Of a stretch of DNA of 64,000 nucleotides, positions 11,825 to 30,393 are shown in pieces. The notes below the pieces were generated by a model. That model was not told the DNA's origin. It ran no database searches and saw nothing but the letters and a program-made list of their open reading frames with translations. The stretch covers positions 62,001-126,000 of the forward strand of contig NZ_SUQN01000007.1 of assembly GCF_013337685.1 (NCBI RefSeq). Direction: 5' to 3'. The DNA comes from Citrobacter gillenii. Lineage in GTDB: Bacteria; Pseudomonadota; Gammaproteobacteria; Enterobacterales; Enterobacteriaceae. Every line of letters starts with the position of its first letter. Position 1 is the first letter of the stretch. Made by a program: the position numbers and the translations under genes.

Positions 11825-11949
11825 TATCGCACGCACCTGGAACACTCATAACAGCCAGCTAAACTACGTAGTTTTGAAGGCAATCAGCATTGGTGCCGTA
11901 ATAACTCTGTTCCCGGTCGGGACAATCAGAATTTGTCATCTAAACACTG

Positions 11950-11965
11950 ACGTTACCCATAACAA
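11950..11965. promoter_or_regulatory. Second GntR operator of gntT
   Basis: ACGTTACCCATAACAA, 141 bp downstream of operator 1 and 20 bp before the gntT ATG. Two-operator repression of gntT by GntR is known in E. coli; assignment here is by sequence similarity. Confidence 0.6.
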
Positions 11966-11984
11966 AGTAAAGGCCAGGTAAATC

Positions 11985-13301
11985 ATGCCATTAGTCATCG
12001 TTGCTATCGGTGTAATCTTGTTACTCCTCCTGATGATCCGTTTCAAAATGAACGGCTTCATCGCTCTCGTCCTGGTGGCGCTTGCTGTCGGATTGATGCA
12101 AGGGATGCCACTGGATAAAGTCATCGGTTCAATTAAAGCCGGCGTCGGCGGAACCCTTGGTAGCCTCGCCCTGATTATGGGTTTTGGCGCCATGTTGGGC
12201 AAAATGCTGGCAGACTGCGGCGGTGCGCAACGTATTGCCACCACGCTGATTGCTAAATTCGGCAAAAAGCACATCCAGTGGGCCGTGGTATTAACCGGCT
12301 TCACCGTGGGCTTTGCGCTGTTCTACGAAGTGGGCTTCGTGCTGATGCTGCCGCTGGTATTCACCATCGCTGCCGCCGCGAACATCCCGCTGCTGTATGT
12401 CGGTGTGCCAATGGCCGCTGCGCTGTCTGTGACCCACGGCTTCTTGCCGCCACACCCGGGCCCGACCGCAATTGCCACCATTTTCCACGCCGATATGGGT
12501 AAAACCCTGCTGTTTGGTACGATTCTGGCGATCCCGACCGTTATTCTGGCGGGTCCGGTGTATGCGCGTTTCCTGAAGGGCATTGATAAGCCAATCCCGG
12601 AAGGTCTGTACAGTGCAAAAACCTTCACTGAAGAAGAAATGCCAGGCTTTGGCGTCAGCGTCTGGACCTCTCTGGTTCCGGTCGTGCTGATGGCGATGCG
12701 TGCTATCGCGGAGATGATCCTGCCGAAAGGCCATGCCTTCCTGCCGGTTGCAGAGTTCCTCGGTGACCCGGTTATGGCAACGCTGATTGCCGTTCTGATT
12801 GCGATGTTCACCTTTGGTCTGAACCGTGGACGTTCGATGGATCAGATTAACGACACGCTGGTGTCCTCCATCAAGATCATCGCAATGATGCTGCTGATTA
12901 TCGGCGGTGGCGGTGCGTTCAAACAGGTACTGGTGGATAGCGGCGTCGACAAATACATCGCCTCTATGATGCATGAAACCAACGTCTCTCCGCTGCTGAT
13001 GGCATGGTCAATTGCCGCTGTACTGCGTATCGCACTGGGTTCTGCTACCGTGGCAGCCATCACCGCAGGTGGGATTGTGGCACCGCTGATTGCAACGACC
13101 GGCGTGAGCCCTGAGCTGATGGTTATTGCAGTAGGCTCCGGCTCCGTCATCTTCTCCCACGTGAACGATCCGGGCTTCTGGCTGTTCAAGGAATACTTCA
13201 ACCTGACCATCGGCGAGACCATCAAGTCATGGTCAATGCTGGAAACCATTATTTCGGTATGCGGTCTGGTAGGATGCCTGCTGCTAAATATGGCTATCTG
13301 A
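11985..13301 (+). CDS. gntT: High-affinity gluconate:H+ symporter GntT
   Basis: 438-residue polytopic inner-membrane protein of the GntP family, the same length as E. coli GntT. It is strongly hydrophobic, with about 12-14 helices. Family hallmarks include GGTLGSLALIMGFGAMLGKML (about 60-80 region), HGFLPPHPGPTAIA and GSVIFSHVNDPGFWLFKEYF. It imports gluconate for GntK phosphorylation and the Entner-Doudoroff route. It sits far from gntRKU (about 25 kb away) but carries GntR sites upstream. It ends at a hairpin terminator shared with malQ. Confidence 0.96.
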   Translation: MPLVIVAIGVILLLLLMIRFKMNGFIALVLVALAVGLMQGMPLDKVIGSIKAGVGGTLGSLALIMGFGAMLGKMLADCGGAQRIATTLIAKFGKKHIQWAVVLTGFTVGFALFYEVGFVLMLPLVFTIAAAANIPLLYVGVPMAAALSVTHGFLPPHPGPTAIATIFHADMGKTLLFGTILAIPTVILAGPVYARFLKGIDKPIPEGLYSAKTFTEEEMPGFGVSVWTSLVPVVLMAMRAIAEMILPKGHAFLPVAEFLGDPVMATLIAVLIAMFTFGLNRGRSMDQINDTLVSSIKIIAMMLLIIGGGGAFKQVLVDSGVDKYIASMMHETNVSPLLMAWSIAAVLRIALGSATVAAITAGGIVAPLIATTGVSPELMVIAVGSGSVIFSHVNDPGFWLFKEYFNLTIGETIKSWSMLETIISVCGLVGCLLLNMAI

Positions 13302-13305
13302 TGTA

Positions 13306-13335
13306 AAAAAGCCGGGATTTTCCCGGCTTTTTTTT
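13306..13335. terminator. Bidirectional terminator gntT/malQ
   Basis: AAAAGCCGGGA-TTT-TCCCGGCTTTT: a perfect stem with A and T tracts on both sides, between convergent gntT and malPQ. Confidence 0.95.
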
Positions 13336-15421
13336 ACTTCTTCTTCGCGGCAGCTTTTCGCCGTTTGTCCAAATCCTTAATCAGCTTGTTCACCCCACCA
13401 TCGGCAAACATCGCCTCAAGCGTCGTCGTCAGCTTACGCCGCCAATTTTTGTACTGGTCGCTGGTCCCCGGAATATTGACCGGCTCCGCCATATCCAGCC
13501 AGTCCTCCGGCTGCAGGCCCAGTAGGGCGCTGTTGCTGTCGGCGATATAGCGCTGCATACCCCGGTTGAGGATCGGCGTCATCGACATCAACGACGCCTT
13601 GTGTCCGGCGCGTTTTGGCAGACAGCCGTATTTGTGCAGCGCATCCAACAGGCCCTGCTTCGCCAGTTCACGGTCCTGATACAACCCGCGCAGCACAACT
13701 TCATCCGGGTACAGCCCCAGCGTTTTACCGAGCGTCAGATCACCGCTGTCCCAATAGCCTTTAAGCGTAGGAAGGTCATGCGTCGCCGCGACTGCCATTG
13801 ATTGTTCCGGGTACGCCTGCGGCGCGCGGAAGTTCTTCTCATGGTCATTCTCAAAATAGAGCACTTTGTAGGAATACACGCCGCTGTCACGCAGCTTGCT
13901 GACAATTTCTACCGGTACAGTACCCAGGTCTTCACCAATCACCATACAGTGATGACGTTGACTTTCCAGCGCCAGAATAGAAAGCAGGTCGTCGACCGGG
14001 TAATGCACGTAGGCGCCATGATCGGCGGTTTCGCCGTAGGGGATCCACCACAAACGCAGCATCGACATTACATGGTCAATACGCAGCGCCCCGCAGTTCT
14101 GCATATTGGCACGCAGCAGCTCGATAAACGGCTCGTAGGCGCGCGCGGTGATGATATGCGGATCCATCGGCGGCAGGCCCCAGTTCTGACCGAGCGGACC
14201 AAGAATATCCGGCGGTGCACCAACGGACGCTTTCAGGCAGTACAGCTCACGGTCACACCAGGTTTCCGCCCCACCTTCTGCTACGCCGACCGCCAGATCG
14301 CGGTACAACCCGATAGGCATTGCAAAGCCCTGACTGGTTTCCCAACAGGCAGCAAACTGGGTATACGCCAGCCACTGTAGCCAGAGGTAGAAATCCACTT
14401 CATCGCGGTGCTCTGCGCAGAACTGTTTCACCGCCGGTGAGTCCACCGTCCGGAAGTCTTCCGGCCACGCAGGCCAACCCCAGCGCGATTCATCTTCTTT
14501 CGCCTGATATGCATGCAGCGCGTCGAACGCCGCCTGCCAGTAAAGACTTTCACCTTCCTGAGCCACAAAACGACGGAATGCCGCCATCTGCTCATCATCA
14601 CGCACGGAGAACCCTTTCCATGCCAGACGTAGCGCGGTCATCTTCAGCGTGGTCACTGTGGTGTAATCCACCCACTCGGCATCGCGGGCCTGTTGCAGAG
14701 CTTGCTGCGTGGCTGGCTTCTGCCACCAGCTCTGCGCCGCTTTGCTCAGACGGAAGTCCTCTACCGCATTCACATCAATGTAGATCACGTTCAGCCAACG
14801 GCGCGAAGACGGGCTATACGGGCTGGCGCTCTCCGGGTTCGCCGGATACAGCGCGTGGATCGGGTTGAGGCCAATAAACGCCCCGCCGCGTTTAGCCACT
14901 TCCGGCAGCATCGCCTTCAGATCGCCAAAATCACCAATCCCCCAATTGTTCTCTGAACGCAGGGTATAAAGCTGGACGCAGGCACCCCACAGCTTTTGCC
15001 CGGCCAGCAGCGCCTGCGGCTCATAGCAACGTTTTGGCGCGACGATGATGCGGCAATGGCTGCGTGCTTCGTCCTGAGTCAGGGTGAGCGTGTGATACCC
15101 CTCCGGCAACTTCGCCGGAAGGTGAAAAGATTTACCGCCAGTGACATGCCCTTTGTGCTGCACACCGTCTTCGGTGGTCAGCAACCAGCTAAATTCACCA
15201 CTCCCTTCAACCGCCAGCGGCATTTTTTTGCCGACGGTATACACCATCACGTTTGGCACCGGAGTCACCGCCACTTTCGTGGCGGCGGTAGTACGATGCA
15301 TGGCGTCAAGCAAACGCCGTTTGGTATCGGCGCCAATAGACTGCGGTTTACCGTGGGCATTAATGTAATTGGGGCTGATCCCCGCCGCCAGCGCGGCATT
15401 ATCCAGACGTTTGCCTTCCAT
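13334..15421 (-). CDS. malQ: 4-alpha-glucanotransferase (amylomaltase) MalQ
   Basis: 695 residues (E. coli 694), GH77. The catalytic motifs are present: nucleophile Asp in LRIDHVMSMLRLWW, acid/base Glu in GEDLGTVP and the third acid in THDLPTLKGYW. It transfers maltosyl and longer dextrinyl units between maltodextrins in the cytoplasm, releasing glucose. The C-terminus is Lys-rich (KRRKAAAKKK). Second gene of malPQ, 12 bp after malP, activated through MalT. Confidence 0.98.
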   Translation of the reverse strand: MEGKRLDNAALAAGISPNYINAHGKPQSIGADTKRRLLDAMHRTTAATKVAVTPVPNVMVYTVGKKMPLAVEGSGEFSWLLTTEDGVQHKGHVTGGKSFHLPAKLPEGYHTLTLTQDEARSHCRIIVAPKRCYEPQALLAGQKLWGACVQLYTLRSENNWGIGDFGDLKAMLPEVAKRGGAFIGLNPIHALYPANPESASPYSPSSRRWLNVIYIDVNAVEDFRLSKAAQSWWQKPATQQALQQARDAEWVDYTTVTTLKMTALRLAWKGFSVRDDEQMAAFRRFVAQEGESLYWQAAFDALHAYQAKEDESRWGWPAWPEDFRTVDSPAVKQFCAEHRDEVDFYLWLQWLAYTQFAACWETSQGFAMPIGLYRDLAVGVAEGGAETWCDRELYCLKASVGAPPDILGPLGQNWGLPPMDPHIITARAYEPFIELLRANMQNCGALRIDHVMSMLRLWWIPYGETADHGAYVHYPVDDLLSILALESQRHHCMVIGEDLGTVPVEIVSKLRDSGVYSYKVLYFENDHEKNFRAPQAYPEQSMAVAATHDLPTLKGYWDSGDLTLGKTLGLYPDEVVLRGLYQDRELAKQGLLDALHKYGCLPKRAGHKASLMSMTPILNRGMQRYIADSNSALLGLQPEDWLDMAEPVNIPGTSDQYKNWRRKLTTTLEAMFADGGVNKLIKDLDKRRKAAAKKK

Positions 15422-15433
15422 CGCGGTTCCTTA

Positions 15434-17842
<2,409 letters not shown>

Positions 17843-17893
17843 TTAGGTAATAAACAACGTTATCGCTAGTTTGCCAGGCTCAATGTTGACCTT

Positions 17894-17937
17894 CCTCATC
17901 CTGGTGAGGATTAGGGAGGGAGGAGGTGCGGGGATGA
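17894..17937 (-). promoter_or_regulatory. MalT boxes of the malPQ promoter
   Basis: GGATGAGG on the - strand (CCTCATCC at 17894-17901) lies about 70 bp before malP. A second GGATGA is on the + strand at 17932-17937. GGAGG repeats between them are weaker matches. MalT recognises GGGGA(T/G)GAGG in maltose promoters. The sequence through GGTCAAC downstream matches malPp of E. coli. Confidence 0.8.
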
Positions 17938-18315
17938 GCATAAAAATGTGATCGCCGCCACTTAAAGGAGAGGGTATTGCCCGTCGTTACGCAGAATACC
18001 CACATAAAATACCTGCCAATGCGACAGGTTTTTCGCATTAACCAAACGGGACTCAGCAGACAATATCAAATAGCGGGATACGGTTGAGAAAAAATATGTA
18101 AACAGAGAAACAGTTTCTAACCTGAAATACATATAGTGATTAAGATATTTCACACGAAAGTTTTAAGTCGATCGCGAATACCCATGACAACACTCCGGAC
18201 AATACACGAGTCATAAAAAACGAGTGGGTATTTTCGCGACCATCAGAATAACGCCAAACCCAGTCGCCACGGCCTTTGTGGCCCCTAAGAGCAATTATTG
18301 CAATAGATGTATAGA

Positions 18316-18335
18316 ATTGTGACATAGTGCAAATT
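18316..18335. promoter_or_regulatory. CRP site of malT
   Basis: TTGTGACATAGTGCAAATT: TGTGA at 18318-18322 with a weaker right half. The position, about 70 bp ahead of the TTATAG -10-like hexamer (18388-18393), matches the known class I CRP site of malT. Confidence 0.75.
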
Positions 18336-18454
18336 CAGACACACAAAAAACCCGCTTAGCTTGCATAAAATGACTTTCTGGCCGACCTTATAGCTATTAA
18401 TTACGAAGCGCAAAAAAAATCATTTTCCCCATTTTCACACAGTGAAGTGACTAA

Positions 18455-21163
<2,709 letters not shown>

Positions 21164-21165
21164 TT

Positions 21166-21195
21166 AGCCCGGAGGCGTTAACGCTTACCGGGCCT
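21166..21195. repeat. REP-like palindrome between malT and glpR
   Basis: AGCCCGGAGGCGTTAACGC-TTACCGGGCCT, a single degenerate REP 3 bp after the malT stop, between convergent genes. Confidence 0.75.
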
Positions 21196-21204
21196 GTCGC
21201 TGGC

Positions 21205-21963
21205 TTAGCACAACTCCAGCTGAATATGGTGGTCGGCAATCACCTGCATCACGCCCGCAGGCGGCAGGGTGTCGGTATACACGGCGTCCACCATGCTGAT
21301 GCTGCCCATATTCACCATTGCATTTCGACCAAACTTCGAATGATCCACCACCAGCATTACATGCCGTGAATTCTCAATAATGGCGCGTTTGGTGCGGACT
21401 TCGTGGTAATCAAATTCCAGCAATGAACCATCGCTGTCGATACCGCTGATCCCCAAAATACCGAAATCCAGACGAAATTGTGAAATAAAGTCGAGGGTGG
21501 CTTCGCCCATAATGCCGCCATCGCGGCTACGCAGTTCGCCCCCGGCCAGAATAATGCGGAAATCCTCTTTCACCATCAGCGTATTGGCCACGTTGAGGTT
21601 GTTGGTCACAATACGCAAGTTGCTATGGTTCAGCAGCGCGTGAGCGACGGCTTCCGGCGTGGTACCAATGTCAATAAACAGCGTGGAGCCGTTCGGGATC
21701 TGCGTGGCGACCTTACGGGCAATGCGCTCTTTTTCTGCCGTCTGCGTGGCCTTACGATCATGCCAGGGGGTATTCACCGAGCTGGATGGCAACGCCGCGC
21801 CGCCGTGGTGGCGCAAAATCATGTTCTGATCGGCCAGGTCGTTAAGGTCCCGGCGAATCGTTTGTGGGCTGACGGAGAAATGCTCCACCAACTCCTCAGT
21901 GCTGACGTATCCCTGTTTTTTTACCAGTTCAATGATCGCGTCATGTCGTTGTGTTTGTTTCAT
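21205..21963 (-). CDS. glpR: Glycerol-3-phosphate regulon repressor GlpR
   Basis: 252 residues, DeoR family. The N-terminal HTH is VSTEELVEHFSVSPQTIRRD (about 19-38). The C-terminal sugar-phosphate sensor domain has DIGTTPEAVAHALL and DHSKFGRNAMV. It represses glpD, glpFK, glpTQ and glpACB; glycerol-3-phosphate induces. Some K-12 lines carry a glpR frameshift; this copy is intact. It is last in glpEGR and separated from glpG by a REP. Confidence 0.97.
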   Translation of the reverse strand: MKQTQRHDAIIELVKKQGYVSTEELVEHFSVSPQTIRRDLNDLADQNMILRHHGGAALPSSSVNTPWHDRKATQTAEKERIARKVATQIPNGSTLFIDIGTTPEAVAHALLNHSNLRIVTNNLNVANTLMVKEDFRIILAGGELRSRDGGIMGEATLDFISQFRLDFGILGISGIDSDGSLLEFDYHEVRTKRAIIENSRHVMLVVDHSKFGRNAMVNMGSISMVDAVYTDTLPPAGVMQVIADHHIQLELC

Positions 21964-21980
21964 TATTGTTCCCTGGAATT

Positions 21981-22014
21981 TTGCCGGATGGCGCTAACGC
22001 TTATCCGGCCTACA
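21981..22014. repeat. REP palindrome between glpG and glpR
   Basis: TTGCCGGATGGCGC-TAACGC-TTATCCGGCCTACA, inside the glpEGR transcription unit. Confidence 0.9.
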
Positions 22015-22037
22015 GTTTGCTATCACAACACTCTCAT

Positions 22038-22913
<876 letters not shown>

Positions 22914-22971
22914 CTACCCGTTTCAGGCTGCATCTTTGTTATATCCGCCATACTTCACTGTAGCGTCGGGC

Positions 22972-23298
22972 TTACGCACCAAACGTCACTTCCGCAGGAA
23001 AATGTCGATGCCAGGCATCGAATCCACCGTCGATGCTGTACACCGCATCGTACCCCTGCTGAAGCAGATATTGTGCCGCACCTTTACTGCTGTTGCCGTG
23101 GTAACACATCACCAGCACAACGGTATCAAAATCATGGTCACGCATAAAGGAACCCAGCGTGTCGTTAGTCAGGTGAAACGCCTGTGGCGCATGGCCCATG
23201 GCATAGCTTTGCGGATCGCGGATATCCACCAGCACTGCCGTTCCGTGCAGCAGCTTCTGATGGGCTTCTTCGACATTGATACATTCAAACTGATCCAT
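22972..23298 (-). CDS. glpE: Thiosulfate sulfurtransferase GlpE (single-domain rhodanese)
   Basis: 108 residues. The catalytic Cys65 lies in [16 protein letters not shown]; the rhodanese N motif is [17 protein letters not shown]. It transfers sulfane sulfur from thiosulfate to acceptors such as cyanide or thioredoxin. First gene of glpEGR, divergent from glpD. 103 bp separate it from glpG. Confidence 0.97.
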   Translation of the reverse strand: MDQFECINVEEAHQKLLHGTAVLVDIRDPQSYAMGHAPQAFHLTNDTLGSFMRDHDFDTVVLVMCYHGNSSKGAAQYLLQQGYDAVYSIDGGFDAWHRHFPAEVTFGA

Positions 23299-23434
23299 GA
23301 TGTTCTCTTATTATTTCTGTGCAGGTAACCAATATTACCTGGCAGTGTACGTCGCCTGCACAGGTAAACGCCATAATGTTATATGTATCACTGTAAATTG
23401 TTTATCCGATGTTACCAATGGCGCGATTCTTTGC

Positions 23435-23476
23435 TATTATGCTCGATAACGAACATTAATGAGCTATAACGAAAGT
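23435..23476 (+). promoter_or_regulatory. glpD promoter with tandem GlpR operators
   Basis: TATGCTCGATAACGAACATT (23438-23457) is an almost perfect GlpR operator, followed by a weaker one, AATGAGCTATAACGAAAGT (23458-23476). TATTAT at 23435-23440 is a likely -10 overlapping operator 1. Confidence 0.85.
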
Positions 23477-23489
23477 GCGAGAGGCCAGC

Positions 23490-24998
23490 ATGGAAACCAA
23501 AGATCTGATTGTGATAGGTGGAGGCATCAACGGTGCCGGTATCGCGGCAGATGCCGCTGGACGCGGTTTATCCGTGCTGATGCTGGAAGCGCAGGATTTA
23601 GCCTGTGCAACCTCCTCCGCCAGCTCCAAACTCATCCACGGTGGCCTGCGCTACCTGGAACACTACGAATTTCGTCTGGTCAGCGAAGCGCTAGCTGAAC
23701 GTGAAGTCCTGTTGAAGATGGCACCGCATATCGCCTTCCCGATGCGCTTTCGTCTGCCCCATCGCCCACACCTGCGTCCGGCCTGGATGATCCGTATTGG
23801 TCTGTTTATGTACGATCATCTGGGCAAACGCACCAGTTTACCGAGTTCCACTGGTTTGCGTTTTGGCGCAGATTCTGTGATGAAACCCGAGATTGTGCGC
23901 GGTTTCGAATATTCTGACTGTTGGGTAGACGATGCGCGACTGGTTTTGGCAAATGCCCAAATGGTTGTGCGTAAAGGCGGGGAAGTATTAACCCGTACTC
24001 GCGCCACCTCCGCTCGTCGTGAAAACGGTCTGTGGATTGTCGAAGCGGAAGATATCGATACCGGCAAGAAACACACCTGGCAGGCTCGCGGCCTGGTTAA
24101 CGCCACCGGTCCGTGGGTGAAAGAGTTCTTCGACGACGGTATGCACCTGCCTTCACCTTACGGTATCCGCCTGATTAAAGGCAGCCACATTGTGGTGCCG
24201 CGCGTACACACCCAGAAACAGGCTTACATCCTGCAAAACGAAGATAAACGTATTGTGTTTGTCATTCCGTGGATGGATGAGTTCTCAATTATCGGCACCA
24301 CCGACGTCGAATACAAAGGCGATCCTAAAGCAGTGAAAATTGACGACAGCGAAATCAATTATCTGCTGCAGGTCTACAACGCACACTTTAAGAAACAGCT
24401 GGGCCGCGAGGATATCGTCTGGACCTACTCGGGCGTACGCCCGCTGTGCGATGACGAGTCCGACTCGCCGCAGGCTATTACCCGCGATTATACGCTGGAT
24501 ATCCACGACGAAAACGGCAAAGCGCCGCTGCTGTCAGTCTTCGGCGGCAAGTTAACCACCTACCGTAAGCTGGCCGAGCACGCGATGGAAAAACTGTCGT
24601 CGTACTATCAGGGCATCGGTCCGGCATGGACCAAAGAGTGCATCCTGCCTGGCGGTGACATCGGCGGCGATCGCGAAGATTACGCGGCAAAACTGCGCCG
24701 TCGCTATCCGTTCCTGACCGAATCACTGGCGCGCCACTATTCGCGCACCTACGGCAGCAACACCGAGTGGATCATCGGCGAAGCGACCTCGCTTGCTGAG
24801 TTAGGCGAAGACTTCGGGCACGAGTTCTATGAGGCAGAGCTGAAGTATCTGGTCGATCACGAATGGGTACGCCGCGCCGACGATGCGCTGTGGCGCCGCA
24901 CGAAAGAAGGCATGTGGCTGAACGCTGAGCAGCAGGCACGCATGACCCAGTGGCTGGCGGAGTATGTTGAAAAACACCAGCTGTCGCTGGCGTCCTGA
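23490..24998 (+). CDS. glpD: Aerobic glycerol-3-phosphate dehydrogenase GlpD
   Basis: The start is METKDLIVIGGG (502 residues; E. coli 501), five codons inside the longest frame. The FAD dinucleotide fold is IGGGINGAGIAADAAGRG (9-26), with substrate-region motifs SSKLIHGGLRYLE and GGKLTTYRKLAE. It oxidises glycerol-3-phosphate to DHAP at the cytoplasmic face of the membrane, passing electrons to quinone. It is repressed by GlpR at the tandem operators upstream. Confidence 0.98.
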   Translation: METKDLIVIGGGINGAGIAADAAGRGLSVLMLEAQDLACATSSASSKLIHGGLRYLEHYEFRLVSEALAEREVLLKMAPHIAFPMRFRLPHRPHLRPAWMIRIGLFMYDHLGKRTSLPSSTGLRFGADSVMKPEIVRGFEYSDCWVDDARLVLANAQMVVRKGGEVLTRTRATSARRENGLWIVEAEDIDTGKKHTWQARGLVNATGPWVKEFFDDGMHLPSPYGIRLIKGSHIVVPRVHTQKQAYILQNEDKRIVFVIPWMDEFSIIGTTDVEYKGDPKAVKIDDSEINYLLQVYNAHFKKQLGREDIVWTYSGVRPLCDDESDSPQAITRDYTLDIHDENGKAPLLSVFGGKLTTYRKLAEHAMEKLSSYYQGIGPAWTKECILPGGDIGGDREDYAAKLRRRYPFLTESLARHYSRTYGSNTEWIIGEATSLAELGEDFGHEFYEAELKYLVDHEWVRRADDALWRRTKEGMWLNAEQQARMTQWLAEYVEKHQLSLAS

Positions 24999-25003
24999 TA
25001 AAA

Positions 25004-25164
25004 ATGCCGGATGGCGGCTGACGCCTTATCCGGCCTACAAGAGTGTATTAACGTAGGCCGGGCAAGCGAAGCGCCCCCGGCAACGAGCGCCCTGTAGGCC
25101 CGGTAAGCGTCAGCGCCACCGGGCATTTTGCCGGATGGCGGCTAACGCCTTATCCGGCCTACAG
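25004..25164. repeat. Four-unit BIME between glpD and glgP
   Basis: Four alternating REPs: 25005-25038, 25053-25083, 25095-25126 and 25130-25163. Units 1 and 4 are nearly identical (GCCGGATGGCGGCT.ACGCCTTATCCGG); units 2 and 3 are the inverted GTAGGCC form. It sits between convergent operons and is the largest REP cluster in the window. Confidence 0.93.
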
Positions 25165-25180
25165 GTAGCCCTATCTCTTG

Positions 25181-29080
<3,900 letters not shown>

Positions 29081-29081
<1 letters not shown>

Positions 29082-30376
29082 TATCGCTCCTGTTTGATCT
29101 GCAGTTTGCGCAGCATTTCACGCGTGACCAGCACAATACCTTCCTCTGAACGATAGAAACGACGTGCATCTTCTTCCGCGTTTTCACCAATCACCATGCC
29201 TTCAGGGATGACGCAGGCACGGTCAACGATGCAGCGGCGTAAGCGGCATGAACGCCCGACCCACACTTCAGGTAACAACACTGCCGAATCAATGTTACAG
29301 AAAGAATTCACCCGCACCCGCGGGAACAGAACGGACTGCACCACCACCGAACCGGAAATAATACAACCGCCAGAGACCAGCGAGTTCAGCGTCATGCCGT
29401 GGCTACCGGAGCGGTCCTGCACAAACTTCGCCGGCGGCAGTGATTCCATGTGTGTGCGAATCGGCCAGTCCTGATCGTACATATCCAGTTCCGGGGTAAC
29501 CGACGCCAGATCGAGGTTAGCCTTCCAGTAGGCTTCCAGCGTCCCAACGTCGCGCCAGTACGGCTCGGATTCCGGGTCTGACTGTACGCAGGATTTAGGG
29601 AATGGATGTGCATAAGCCATGCCAGCTGCGGTAATTTTCGGGATGATATCTTTGCCAAAGTCGTGGCTGGAGTTTTCATCGAGATCATCTTCTTCAAGTA
29701 ATTCATACAGATAATCGGCGTTGAAAACATAGATCCCCATACTGGCAAGGGATCGGGTCGGATCGTTTGGCATAGCCGGTGGATTCGCCGGTTTTTCCAC
29801 GAATTCGATGATTTTGTCGCTGTCGTCGACGTCCATGACGCCAAAGGCGCTGGCTTCCTCAATCGGCACCGGCATACAGGCCACGGTGCAGCGTGCGCCT
29901 TTTTCGACGTGGTCGATCAGCATGCGCGAATAGTCCTGTTTGTAGATATGATCGCCCGCGAGGATCACTACATATTCCGCTTTATAGCGTCGAATGATGT
30001 CCAGGTTTTGGGTGACCGCATCTGCCGTACCGCGATACCAATTTTCACCCTGCATTCTTTGCTGGGCAGGCAGCAGATCGACAAACTCGTTCATCTCTTC
30101 ACTGAAGAACGACCAGCCGCGCTGAATATGCTGCACCAGCGTGTGGGACTGGTACTGGGTGATCACGCCAATACGGCGGATCCCGGAGTTAATGCAGTTG
30201 GATAAAGCAAAATCGATAATGCGGAACTTACCGCCAAAGTGCACGGCAGGCTTAGCACGTTTGTTGGTTAAATCTTTCAGGCGGGTACCACGACCACCGG
30301 CCAGGATTAGGGCAACAGATTTTAATGGCAGCTGGCGCGCCAACATTACACGATCGTTCTTCTCTAAACTCACCAT
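29081..30376 (-). CDS. glgC: Glucose-1-phosphate adenylyltransferase GlgC
   Basis: The start at MVSLEKND gives 431 residues as in E. coli; the 12-codon extension would overlap glgX. The pyrophosphorylase signature is [21 protein letters not shown] (effector and substrate lysines), and the C-terminal left-handed beta-helix carries repeats such as [12 protein letters not shown]. It makes ADP-glucose, the committed step of glycogen synthesis, activated by fructose-1,6-bisphosphate. The SD region AAAGGAGTTAGTC before ATG matches the site where CsrA is known to block glgC translation in E. coli. Confidence 0.97.
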
Positions 30377-30393
30377 GACTAACTCCTTTTTTA

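Noticed and set aside
25004-25164. Regularly spaced repeats that could suggest a CRISPR array
   Set aside because: Units alternate in orientation and match REP consensus; spacers are short and not of uniform length; no cas genes.
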